A stretch of 64,000 nt of DNA from Eustoma russellianum. Its lineage: Eukaryota > Streptophyta > Magnoliopsida > Gentianales > Gentianaceae. The translations under genes were made by a program, and so were the position numbers. Location of the stretch: assembly GCA_036186865.1 (NCBI GenBank), contig AP025055.1, forward strand, positions 29,307,870-29,371,869, given 5' to 3'. The notes under the pieces are model-generated. The model saw only the letters and a program-made list of their open reading frames with translations. It ran no database searches and was not told the DNA's origin. This document shows positions 23,444 to 34,690 of this stretch, in pieces; positions within the stretch are counted from its first letter, which is position 1, and each line of letters opens with the position of its first letter.

Positions 23444-24843
23444 CAAGATGTCTTTATGGCCGATTTTTTCAAGGAAATTTGGAGAAAATTGTCTTGCTAA
23501 TTTTGTGTGATGATCTTGGGAGTTATGGTAACTATTTTATGATGATTTTGGCACATGTTTTAAGTGTTATTCTCATATTTGTCGAGTCATCAAGTGATGA
23601 CAACATCCAACAATTCAATGAGTGCCAAGTAAGCAAGAGCTGAATGATCATCCAATGAGAAGATGCCAAGTAAGCAAAGACATGTCACAATGATGGCATA
23701 TACTCTTCCAAAGACTTGGAAGATAATTTTCAAGAGAGGAATGAGCTATAGGGGGGCGGCCAATGTGATTAAAAGGAGAGAAGAAGAGCAAAAAAACAAG
23801 AAAGACTTGCAAATTCAAAGTGCCAAAAACGTGGTCTTCATCATCTTCTTCCACACTCTCTTTCTTTCTTCTCTCTAAAAGCTTATTGTACTTACATTCA
23901 TATACTTGAATAGGCTTCATATAGTCCACCACATATTCTTTATCATTTTAAAAGATTGATCAAGGTGTGATCAATCTTGGACTTGCAAGGTGGTGGTGTT
24001 CGTGTGCATTGTATTCACATACAAGGTTTGTAAAGGGTTGGAGTTCGTGTGTAACTCCATCAACCCTGTGGTAAGGTGTTCTTTGTGTTGTGTGATTAGT
24101 GTGAATTGAGGAAGGTGTCCTCGAAGACTGTTGTAGGTTGTTTATAACCTAACCAGTATAAAATTATTGGTGTCATTTACTTTCAGCACTTACTTTCAGT
24201 TTTAGCACTGTTTATCTTTTTTGATCACGTTCGTAAAAATAGTAAACGAATTTCAAAAATTAAAAAAATTTCCAGAATCATAGCCACACGTCTTAAGGTT
24301 AATTTGGCATAAGTTTCAACCCTTTTGGACAAGTATAAGTCATCCGAACGTCCAAAGTTCTGAGACTAGTGCAGTCTGATTTTCAGGCTTGCAAAGGTTG
24401 AGACTTTGATCGTATTTAACTTCCCAAAAGAATTTTTCAAAACTATTTCAACCCATTTAAGTACAACTAATAAGGTGTTAGTCTTTAAATTTTCAGAGCA
24501 TTTGGTGTTGCGTACAAATAGGAATTAATTTGTCAAATCTGTCTACTGTTTCTGGCAGATTTGTGCAATCTGACCACCAATAAATTTTCAAGGGGTTAGA
24601 GGTTGAATTTAAATCTGAAATTTTTTGGAGACACTCATAACATCTGAGGCTAAGTTCTCTCCAAATTTCAGAATTTTTAAAGACCTGCAACCTTGTTTTC
24701 AAAATGTTTTAAAACTGGTCCTGAAAACAGAAACTGTTTTTAGAAGTTGGGCTTTTGGTTTAAAACTATTTTAAACACCACATTTTCCGCACCCACTATT
24801 CGACCCCTCCCCCCTTCTAGTGGTGCCTTGCAGATCCTACAAG

Positions 24844-24855
24844 TGGTATCAGAGC
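24844..24855 (+). other. Primer-binding site of element B
   Basis: TGGTATCAGAGC two bases after the 5' LTR end. Confidence 0.92.
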
Positions 24856-24897
24856 GCAAGAACACTCACAACAAGAAGATCCAACGATCTGTGTGAG

Positions 24898-25779
24898 ATG
24901 GCAACCACTAGCCACGAAACCGAGGAAAAAGATATGTCAAGCCAAATGCCTCCACTATTTGAAAATGAGATAAATTCTGATTCTGACTCGGATTATGAAC
25001 TATCTTATGATGATTTATATGTTGAATATCTTGAATTACATAAGTTTGCTAGAACTCTTGCAAAACAAAAGAAACGGTTAATTGAAGACAAGAAATTGTT
25101 AGAATCTTCTAACACAAATCTTGTGTCTCAATTAAACGATTCAAAAGAAGAGTCGTCTTGCATCATAAATTCATTAAGGTCTGAAATTTCATCATTGACA
25201 TCCAAGAACACTGAAATGAAATCCGAGATTTCAAACCTGAAATCAAGGAATGCGAATTTAGAGAAAATGGTGAAGAAATTTGATACGGGAACAAACATGC
25301 TAGATCACATTATTTCTTCACAAAAGCATGATAATGATAAAAGAGGTTTAGAATACATTGAAACAAATGAAGTATCCATTAAACCAACCAAGTTTGTAGT
25401 CTCTAAGAAAGTAGACACTCCAAAACCAAATACGGCGTATAATATGACGCAAAGACCCCCTCTCCCCACATCTCTTCATACTTCTTCTTCATATCATGAG
25501 AAATACAATTTTGTACCATATAAATATGAGAAGAAACAAGTGATGCATACACGACATTCATTTCATCCATCTAGATCACGCACTACACACACTAACACAA
25601 GACATATCAAAAACGTCCTACATATAATGCGTATAAAAGAGTTCTTGGCCAAAGACCAAACGCATTTGCACCCAACGTATATTATGTTGCGTTTTCATCA
25701 CCTTTCTCACCTTTTGGAAGACCTAGAAAGGTCACCCAAATTTGGGTACCAAAAGGGACATTTTCAAAGGATTGAATAA
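24898..25779 (+). CDS. Element B internally deleted gag (C-terminal coiled coil)
   Basis: A 293-residue frame from the ATG at 24898, about 43 bases after the PBS. It begins like C's gag (MATT...) and has the PPLFE motif that opens the capsid region. It then jumps directly to the acidic Ser/Asp run and YDDLYVEYLELHKFARTLAK. The capsid (UBN2) and the zinc knuckle are missing without loss of frame. A coiled coil fills about residues 65-150 (LIEDKKLLESSN, ISSLTSKNTEMKSEISNL). Compared with C, a one-base loss near 25605 shifts the last ~55 residues into another frame, so the end of the protein is aberrant. Any product could only be a coiled-coil peptide that might join helper particles, which is inference. 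Confidence 0.75.
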   Translation: MATTSHETEEKDMSSQMPPLFENEINSDSDSDYELSYDDLYVEYLELHKFARTLAKQKKRLIEDKKLLESSNTNLVSQLNDSKEESSCIINSLRSEISSLTSKNTEMKSEISNLKSRNANLEKMVKKFDTGTNMLDHIISSQKHDNDKRGLEYIETNEVSIKPTKFVVSKKVDTPKPNTAYNMTQRPPLPTSLHTSSSYHEKYNFVPYKYEKKQVMHTRHSFHPSRSRTTHTNTRHIKNVLHIMRIKEFLAKDQTHLHPTYIMLRFHHLSHLLEDLERSPKFGYQKGHFQRIE

Positions 25780-26025
25780 ATAACCCTTACGAACGCACGT
25801 TTGATATTACAAAATGCATGATTTTTTCTTCTTTACATGCGCTTTTGATTGTCTTTCCAAAATAAAGGGGAGAGAATGCATGATTTAAGGGGGAGAGAGA
25901 AAGATTAATTGAACCAATCAAGGGGGAGCGATTTGAAATTTGAAATTCAAAATTTAAATTTATGCACGATTGAAGGGGGAGCGACAAGATTTAAATCATG
26001 AATGTAGGTTGTTTTGTAAATCATC

Positions 26026-26038
26026 AAAAGGGGGAGAC
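26026..26038 (+). other. Polypurine tract of element B
   Basis: AAAAGGGGGAGAC directly before the 3' LTR start TGTTGAG. More AAGGGGGAG blocks lie upstream (25866, 25889, 25920, 25974), as in C. Confidence 0.85.
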
Positions 26039-26580
26039 TGTTGAGAAAAAAGAGTTTGAGTGATTTCAAAATGCATGATTTAAATAACGTGTTACAAAGA
26101 AATGCATGACATATTTTATGACATGACACGTTGTTGCATAAAACTTGCCTTATATAGTTCATATATAATGTTGGCGTACAAACGAGCCATGAAGCTTTAA
26201 AGCTTACATCAAATGGCAAACATTTGTTGTGTTTGAACTATTTTCAGGTGCCATAATTAATGAACTAAATTAGTTCATTAAGTGAAGTACTTAGTTAATT
26301 TAACTAAGTAGTTCATTAAAGGAAGCAATATTTGGAAAAGGCACCAAGGCAACATGTTGAAGAAAGGAAACTCCACTACCTCTCCACACATTCACACGCC
26401 ATTATACATATATATATATATATATATATACATATTTCCAGATTTTTTGAAAAAGGCACATACACATATACTCAAACGTACTACAAACATGTTATATATT
26501 TTACGAACGTACGTTAACGTCACACCGCCATAATTAACTCATATTTATGAGTATATTCAGGTCTTATATCATATGATATA
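26039..26580 (+). repeat. Element B 3' LTR, first part
   Basis: Starts TGTTGAGAAAAAAGAG and follows the 5' LTR to base 18 of the 20-bp palindrome, where element C enters. Bases 26576-26580 (ATATA) are C's left target duplication. A (TA)n run lies at 26408-26428. Confidence 0.9.
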
Positions 26581-29433
26581 TGTAGAGAAAAAGGGGTTTG
26601 AGTGATTTTCAAATACATGATTTAAATGTGCACAAAAACGAGCATAAGATAAAACGTGCATGATATAAACAAACGTGTGCATGATATTGCTCAGTACTTG
26701 CCTTATTTAGCTTATATATAATGTTTCCGGACTAACGAGCCATAAAGCGTTAAAGCTTACATCATATGACAAACATTTGTTGTGTTTATACTATTTTCAG
26801 GTGCCATCATTATTGAACTAGACTAGTTCATTAAGTGAAGTACTTAGTTTATTAAACTAAGTAGTTCATTAAAGGAAGCCACATTTGGAAAAGGCACAAA
26901 GGCAACAAAGCTAAGGAAGGAAAGTTTTCTCCTCCTCCCATCCTTAATTATACACTTCTATATACATATATATTACATATATTTTCAGATTTTTTGAAAA
27001 AGGCACATACACATGTATTCCAACGTACTACCGACACGTTATATATTTTACGTACGTACGTTAACGTCACACCACTATACTTAACTCATATTTATGAGTA
27101 TATTCAGGTCTTATATCATATGATATAAGATATGGTGATGACAAATTAAATACGACACGATAAAAGGTTCTAAACCGAAAATTGTCGTATCGGGCGATAC
27201 CGAAACTTCACCAACGTGTCACGTACTTGCCATAAATAAATGGCCAGCCCCTATACTTCAAACATTGATGAAAATTTCGTGCAAAAGTTGGAATTTAAAT
27301 TAGAGAAAAATCGGGTAATCGATAAATATCGAAAATTCGGTTTTCTACGCACACAACACATGGAACGTTTTTGGTACATCATGTGACATGTATCTAGACA
27401 CTTTTTACATATGATATACATCTTAAAGTGTTCTAGAAAATTAAATCAAGGGCTGATTGGAATATTAAATGTGTGTATTATTAAATGTGCATTATTTTAC
27501 AAAGTTAGCAAAAATAAATTTCAGCACATCCACATCCTCATTGAAACGCCACCTACAGCTGAGATGGAGCTTATTTGGAGTCTTGTTGGCATAATTGATT
27601 GGTCAAGGATCAATCATACAATGTTGGTGAATTGAAGAGAGAAGCTACAAATGGTAAGAATTCAAAATTTGTCTCTCTTATATCACATGCTGAACATTTC
27701 AGCATGCTACAACAAGCTGGCCGATTTCTTGACATTATTGTGACATATTTCATCATCTTTTATTGTGTCATTGATTGGAAGAAGAAATAGAAATGATTTG
27801 AATATTATTTAAATTAATAAAGTGTGATATTTTATATATCACACATGCTGAAAAGTTTTCAGCATGTGTGAAGACATGGTGGCCGAATTTGTGAGCTTGA
27901 AAGTGTCCAAGTTCATTTCTTATGTGATAGTAATACTTACCATAAAATTGGTGATTCATTTTATAAATAAAAATCAAAGTAAATTGGGCATTATTTTGAA
28001 TAAAATTGAATGATGCACATGCTGAATTTTCAGCATGGCAATATCACTATATGGCCGATTTTTGCCTTAAGTTGGGAAGGATTTTTGTCTTGCAATTTAT
28101 GTGATATATCTTATGATTTATGGAAGTTATTTTGTGATGATTTTTGGCACATGTTTAAGTGAAATTCTTAGATTTTTCCAAGTCATCAATGATGACAACA
28201 TTCATCCAATAAGAAGGTGCCAAGTAAGCGAAGCTTAAATGATCATCCAATAAGAAGATGCCAAGTAAGCAAGACCTTGTCACAATGATGTCTTACATCC
28301 TCCCAAGGACTTAGAAGATAATTTTCAAGGGGGAGACTACACTCTAGGGGGGCGGCCAAAGCAAATTAAAAGGAGAGAAAGAAGAGCAAAACAAGAACAA
28401 GAACAAGAGTTGCAAGTTCAAGGATCAAAAGTGTTCTAGCCTCCTTCTTCTACATTCTCTTTCTTTCTTTCTTCTTGTAAGCCTATTGTATTCATATCTT
28501 TCAATCTTGAATAGGCTTTATATAGACCACCACATATTCTATATCTTTGTAAAAGATTGATCAAGGTATGATCAATCTTCAATCTTGCAAGGTGGTGGTG
28601 TTCGTGCGAATTGTATTCGTCGTACAAGGTTTATAAAGGGTTGGAGTTAGGTGTAACTCTACCAACCCTATGGTAAGGTATGTTGTGTGTGTGATTAGTT
28701 TGAACCAAGGAAGGTGTTCCTTGAAGACTAGAGTAGGTTGTTTATAACCGAACCAGTATAAAAATCTTGGTGCCATTTACTTTTCAGTTACTGCACTGAT
28801 TACCCTTCTTGTTCGCATTCGTAAAAATAGTTAACGAATTTCAAAAATCACGACAATTTCCAGAAGTATGCTAACACGTTCTAGGGTTAATTTGGCACAA
28901 GTTTCAACCCTTTTGGATAAGTATAAGTCAATCAAACATCAACATTTCTGAACTAGTGCAGTCTGATTTTCAGACTTGCAAAGGTTGAGACTTTGATTGT
29001 AGTTGACCTACTTCCCAAAAGAATTTTGCAAAACTGTTTCAACCCACTTAAATATAGTATATAAGGAGTTAGTGGTTAAATTTTCAGAGCTTTTGGACGT
29101 TCACACAAATAGAAATAAATTTTTCAAAACCATCTACCGTTTCTGGCAGATTCGAGCAATCTGAGTACCAATGGTTTTTGAAGGGGTTAAAGGTTGAATT
29201 TTAATTTTAAATTTTTAGGGAACCCTCATAACATCTGAGGCTAAGTTCTCTCAAAATTTCAGAATTTTTGGAGACCTATAACCTGGTTTTAAAAACGTTT
29301 TAAAAATTGTCCTGAAAATAGAATTTGTTTTCAGAAGTTGAGTTGTTTAGGTTTAAACAAATTTTAAAAACCACACTTTCCGCACCACCTATTTAACCCC
29401 CCCCCCTTCTAGTGGTGCCTTGCAGATCCTACA
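26581..29433 (+). repeat. Element C 5' LTR (2.85 kb, with a 194-bp deletion)
   Basis: Starts TGTAGAGAAAAAGGGG and ends CAGATCCTACA. It matches the 3' LTR except for a 194-bp block missing at 27279-27283. That block is flanked by GTGCA at both ends in the 3' LTR (32332-32336 and 32526-32530). It carries the 20-bp palindrome at 27110-27129, hairpins at 27684-27706, 27839-27870 and 28016-28037, and a C run near 29396-29406. Confidence 0.92.
27684..28037 (+). repeat. Three hairpin modules in C 5' LTR
   Basis: Palindromes around CATGCTGAACATTTCAGCATG, CATGCTGAAAAGTTTTCAGCATG and CATGCTGAATTTTCAGCATG. They are followed by CTGGCCGATTT, GTGGCCGAATTT and ATGGCCGATTT. The C 3' LTR repeats them at 32933-33285. 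Confidence 0.85.
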
Positions 29434-29435
29434 AT

Positions 29436-29447
29436 TGGTATCAGAGC
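29436..29447 (+). other. Primer-binding site of element C
   Basis: TGGTATCAGAGC two bases after the 5' LTR end. Confidence 0.93.
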
Positions 29448-29487
29448 GCAGGAACACTCACTTGAAAGAATCCAACGATTACGTGAG

Positions 29488-31375
29488 ATGGCAACCACAA
29501 CCGTGCAAGAAGGAATGTCAACTGTAAGGTCTCCTCTTTTCGACGGTGAGTCTTTTATTCAATGGAAATTAAGAATGAAACTTTTTTATGGCTATTGATA
29601 TTGATCTATGGTCTATTATAGAAGACGGTCCATTTGTTCCGACTAAGATGTCAATTATTGATGGTGTCACACTAGAGGTTACAAAAACGAAACAAGAATA
29701 CACTAGTGATGACAAAAAAAAGTTGAGTATGAATGCTAAAGCCATGCAACTACTATTAAACGGCTTAAGTAAAAGTGAGGCTAGTTACGTGTCAAATTGT
29801 TCTAGTGCTCAAGAGATGTGGCATATTCTTGAAATGAAACATGAAGGGACTAGCCAAGTAAAGGAGTCCAAAATCAATATGCTTATGTCCACACTTGAGT
29901 CCTTTAAATTATTGCCAAATGAGTCTATTGTTGAGATGGATTTACGCTTGACTAACATTTACAATTCCCTTGAGTCTCTTGGCAAAGCCTTCACTATGCA
30001 GGAAAAGGTACAAAAGGTTTTGCGAAGCCTTCCATCTGAGTGGGACCCTAAAGTAACGGCCATAGAAGAAAGCAAAGAGACCAAATCAATTAAAATGGAA
30101 GAACTAATCAGATCACTTAAGGTATATGAAAACAAACTTGCTTTAAGACATTCTGAGTCCATTTCTAATAATGATAGGGCTATAGCTTTTAAATCAAATG
30201 AATACGTCGTAGATGATAATGACACAGATTCCGATGATGAGGACTTAATCACAATGGCTAAAAGATTAAGAAAAATATTGAGAAAATCGATTAAACATAA
30301 GTCTACCTCATCTAAGGATCATAAAAATAAAAATAAGGAAATAAAGTGCTATGAATGCGGCAAACTTGGACATCTATCATATGACTGCCCTAATAAAGAA
30401 AAACAAACAAATAAATACACTGACAAGGATCAGAACAAGAATAGACTCGTCTCAGAACCTAAGCAAAGGAGAAGAGCATTCAAAGCCTCCACTTGGAGTG
30501 ACACATCCGACTCTGAGACTGATGATACGGAAGAACACAAGGCACAAGTATGCTTTACATCTAAAGCATCAAATGAGGTATCTTCCGACTCTGATTCCGA
30601 TTATGAATGTTCATATGATGATTTATTTAGTCAATATTTAGAATTGCATAAGTTTTCAAAGACTCTTGCAAAAGAAAAGAAGCGATTAATTGAAGACAAG
30701 AAATTGTTAGAATCTTCTAACAAAGATCTTGTGTCTCAATTAAACGATTCAAAATAAGAGTCGTCATGCATTATAAATTCATTAAAATCTGAAATTTCAT
30801 CATTGACATCCGAGAACGTTGAATTGAAATCCGAGATTTTAAAATTAAAATCAAGGAATGCCGATGTAGAGAAAAAGGTGAAACAGTTTGATACGGGATC
30901 CAACATGCTGCATCGCATTATATTATCACAAAAGCATGACAGTGACAAAACGGGTTTGGGATACGTTGATACTAATGAAGTATCAACCAAACCAACTAAG
31001 TTTGTGGTGTCTAAGAAAGTAGACACTCCAAAGCCCCAAGTGGCGTCCAAGATGACGCAAAAACCGTCAGTTCCCTTATCACGTCCCACTACATCTTCAT
31101 ATCACGTGAAATACAACTTTGTACCATATAGACATGAAAAGAAAAGAGTATTGCATACACGACATTCATTCCATCCATGCACTACGCATACAAACACAAG
31201 GACATATCAAAAACGTCCTACATATAATGTGTATAAAGGAGTTCTTGGCCAAAGGCCAGATAAAGTTGCACCTAAAGTATATTATGTTGCGTTCTCATCA
31301 TCTTTCTCACCTTTTGGAAGACCTAGAAAGGTGACCCAAATGTGGGTACCAAAAGGGACATTTTCAAAGGGTTGA
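29488..31375 (+). pseudogene. Element C gag, near full length with one frameshift and one stop
   Basis: The start ATG at 29488 opens MATTTVQEGMSTVRSPLF, then FIQWKLRMKL. A one-base shift near 29575-29588 moves the rest to the frame that reads MAIDIDLWSIIEDGPF. The capsid part follows (MNAKAMQLLLNGLSKSEASY, KVQKVLRSLPSEWDPKVTAI), then an intact zinc knuckle CYECGKLGHLSYDC at 30347-30388. An acidic Ser/Asp run, a coiled coil and a Tyr/His-rich tail ending TQMWVPKGTFSKG complete it at 31375. An in-frame TAA at 30755-30757 splits the coiled coil where B reads GAA. No protease motif follows. The role would be particle formation and RNA packaging. Confidence 0.9.
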
Positions 31376-31632
31376 ATAAATAACCCTTACCAACGCACGT
31401 ATATGAAATGCATGATTTTTTTTCTTTACAGACATCTTTTGATTTGCTTTCCAAAATAAAGGGGGAGAGAAAGCATGATTTAAGGGGGATAGAGATACTA
31501 ATTGCATAAATCAAGGGGGAGCAGACTCGAAATTTAAATTTCGAATTTTGAATTTATTCATAATTGAAGGGGGAGCGATAGGATTTAAATCATGTGCATA
31601 AGTTATTTTGAAAATCATCAAAAGGGGGAGAT
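31376..31632 (+). other. Element C 3' untranslated region and PPT
   Basis: An A/G-rich stretch with five AAGGGGGAG-type blocks, the last (31620-31632) directly before the 3' LTR. The sequence is collinear with B (25780-26038). It is similar to the part after pol in element E (46431-46655), which shows that C lacks exactly the segment from the gag end to the pol end. Confidence 0.85.
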
Positions 31633-34600
31633 TGTAGAGAAAAAGGGGTTTGAGAGATTTTCAAATACATGATTTAAATGTGCACAAAAACGAGCATAAG
31701 ATAAAACGTGCATGATATAAACAAACGTGTGCATGATATTGCTCAGTACTTGCCTTATTTAGCTTATATATAATGTTGCCGGACTAACGAGCCATGAAGC
31801 GTTAAAGCTTACATCATATGGCAAACATTTGTTGTGTTTATACTATTTTCAGGTGCCACCATTATTGAACTAGACTAGTTCATTAAGTGAAGTACTTAGT
31901 TTATTAAACTAAGTAGTTCATTAAAGGAAGCCACATTTGGAAAAGGCACAAAGGCAACAAAGCTAAGGAAGGAAAGTTTTCTCCTCCTCCCATCCTTAAT
32001 TATACACGCCTATATACATACATATTACATATATTTTCAGATTTTTTGAAAAAGGCACATACACATGTATTCCAACGTACTACCGACACGTTATATATTT
32101 TACGGACGTTCGTTAACGTCACACCACTATACTTAACTCATATTTATGAGTATATTCAGGTCTTATATCATATGATATAAGATATGGTGATGACAAATTA
32201 AATACGACACGATAAAAGGTTCTAAACCGAAAATTGTCGTATCGGGCGAATACCGAAACTTCGCCAACGTGTCACGTACTTGCCATAAATAAATGTCCAG
32301 CCCCTATGCTTCAAAAATTGATGAAAATTTCGTGCACATGACAGAAAATTCAGCCAAAAATACTTTCCATGTTGGCACACACAAATTACTCCACATTAAG
32401 GCCAAAATGTGAAGATTCCAAGTTTAATTTTTGTCACATGTTAATGGTACCACTTTAGACCAGCCAATTGCTGAGATTTAAAGTATATATTATATATATT
32501 ATGTATAACATAATATATATAGCATGTGCAAAAGTTGGAATTTAAATTATAGAAAAATCGGGTAATCGATAAATATCGAAAATTCGGTTTTCTACGCACA
32601 CAACACATGGAACGTTTTTGGTACATCATGTGACACGTATCTAGACACTTTTTAAATATGATATACATCTTAAAGTGTTCTAGAAAATTAAATCAAGGTC
32701 TGATTGGAATATTACATGTGTGAATTATTAAATGTGTATTATTTTACAAAGTTAGCAAAAATAAATTTCAGCACATCCACATCCTCATTGAAACGCCACC
32801 TACAGCTGAGATGGAGCTTATTTGGAGCCTTGTTGGCATAATTGATTGGTCAAGGATCAATCATACAATGTTGGTGAATTGAAGAGAGAAGCTACAAATG
32901 GTAAGAATTCAAAATTTGTCTCTCTTATATCACATGCTGAAAATTTCAGCATGCTACAACAAGCTGGCCGATTTCTTGACATTATTGTGACATATTTCAT
33001 CATCTTTTATTGTGTCATTGATTGGAAGAAGAAATGGAAATGATTTGAATATTATTTAAATTAATAAAGTGTGATATTTTATATATCACACATGCTGAAA
33101 ATTTTTCATCATGTGTGAAGACATGGTGGCCGAATTTGTGAGCTTGAAAGTGTCCAAGTTCATTTCTTATGTGATAGTAATACTTACCATAAAATTGGTG
33201 ATTCATTTTATAAAGAAAAATCAAAGTAAATTGGGCATTATTTTGAATAAAATTGAATGATGCACATGCTGAATTTTCAGCATGGCAATATCACTATATG
33301 GCCGATTTTTGCCTTAAGTTGGGAAGGATTTTTGTCTTGCAATTTATGTGATATATCTTATGATTTATGGAAGTTATTTTGTGATGATTTTTGGCACATG
33401 TTTAAGTGAAATTCTTCGATTTTTCCAAGTCATCAATGATGACAACATTCATCCAATAAGAAGGTGCCAAGTAAGCGAAGCTTAAATGATCATCTAATAA
33501 GAAGATGTCAAGTAAGCAAGACTTTGTCACAATGATGTCTTACATCCTCCCAAGGACTTAGAAGATAATTTTCAAGGGGGAGACTACACTCTAGGGGGCG
33601 GCCAAAGTAAATTAAAAGGAGAGAAAGAAGACCAAAACAAGAACAAGAACAAGAGTTGCAAGTTCAAGGATCAAAAGTGTTCTAGCCTTCTTCTTCTACA
33701 TTCTCTTTCTTTCTTTCTTCTTGTAAGCCTATTGTATTCATACCTTTCAATCTTGAATAGGCTTTATATAGACCACCACATATTCTATATCTTTGCAAAA
33801 AATTGATCAATGTGTGATCAATCTTCAATCTTGCAAGGTGGTGGTATTCGTGCGAATTGTATTCGTCGTACAAGGTTTGTAAAGGGTTGGAGTTAGGTGT
33901 AACTCTATCAACCCTGTGGTAAGGTGTGTTGTGTGTGTGATTAGTGTGAACCAAGGAAGGTGTTCCTTGAATACTGGAGTAGGTTGTTTATAACCGAACC
34001 AGTATAAAAATCTTGGTGCCATTTACTTTCTGCATTTACTTTTCAGTTACTGCACTGATTATCCTTCTTATTCGCATTCGTAAAAATAGTTAACGAATTT
34101 CAAAAATCACAAAAATTTCTAGAAGTATACTAACACGTTCTAGGGTTAATTTGGCACAAGTTGCAACCCTTTTGGATAAGTATAAGTCAATCAAACATCA
34201 AAAGTTCTGAGACTAGTGCAGTCTGATTTTCAGACTTGCAAAGGTTGAGACTTTGATTGTAGTTGACCTACTTCCCAAAAGAATTTTGCAAAACTGTTTC
34301 AACCCACTTAAATATAGTATATAAGGAGTTAGTGGTTAAATTTTCAGAGCTTTTGGAGCTCACACAAATAGAAATAAATTTTTCAAAACCATCTACCGTT
34401 TCTGCCAGATTCGAGCAATCTGAGTACCAACGGTTTTTGAAGGGTTAAAGGTTGAATTTTAATTTTAAATTTTTAGGGAACCCTCATAACATCTGAGGCT
34501 AAGTTCTCTCAAAATTTCAGAATTTTTGGAGACCTATAACCTGGTTTTAAAAACGTTTTAAAATTGGTCCTGAAAACAGAATCTGTTTTCAGAAGTTGAG

Positions 34601-34690
34601 TTGTTTAGGTTTAAACAAATTTTAAAAACCACACTTTCCGCACCACCTATTCAACTCCCCCCTTTCTAGTGGTGCCTTGCAGATCCTACA
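31633..34690 (+). repeat. Element C 3' LTR (3.06 kb)
   Basis: Full-length mate of 26581-29433. It keeps the 194-bp block (32337-32530) lost in the 5' LTR, and contains the palindrome at 32161-32180, hairpins near 32933, 33087 and 33263, and an end hairpin CTGAAAACAG...CTGTTTTCAG at 34569-34592. Confidence 0.92.

Larger units (their letters stand above)
21787..24841 (+). repeat. Element B 5' LTR (3.05 kb)
   Basis: Starts TGTTGAGAAAAAGGG and ends CCTTGCAGATCCTACA. From the start it carries the AAGCTTTAAAGCTT palindrome (21946-21959 region), TTCATTAA pairs around 22010-22070, a TACGTACGTACGT run near 22252, the 20-bp palindrome at 22311-22330, three CATGCTGAAA hairpins (23078-23443), a TTAAAAGG TATA-like motif near 23768, and the C-rich hairpin near the end (24790-24825). 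It is nearly identical to the 3' LTR over long stretches. Confidence 0.9.
26581..34690 (+). mobile_element. Element C: complete gag-only copia element (TR-GAG type)
   Basis: An 8.1-kb element with intact structure: 5' LTR 26581-29433, interior 29434-31632, 3' LTR 31633-34690. It has perfect ATATA target duplications (26576-26580 and 34691-34695). It has a PBS, a nearly full gag and a PPT, but after gag the sequence goes directly to the 3' untranslated region. There is no protease, integrase, RT or RNase H. This fits the known class of terminal-repeat elements carrying only GAG, mobilised by enzymes of autonomous relatives. It is the innermost and so youngest insertion of the central nest. Confidence 0.93.

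Noticed and set aside
19018..29447. tRNA genes at the TGGTATCAGAGC sites
   Set aside because: Only the 12-13-base complement of the tRNA 3' end is present, directly after LTR ends; these are primer-binding sites.
30803..31375. A second independent gene after C's gag
   Set aside because: It is the same reading frame as 29588-30757, separated only by one TAA; it is the C-terminal part of one gag.
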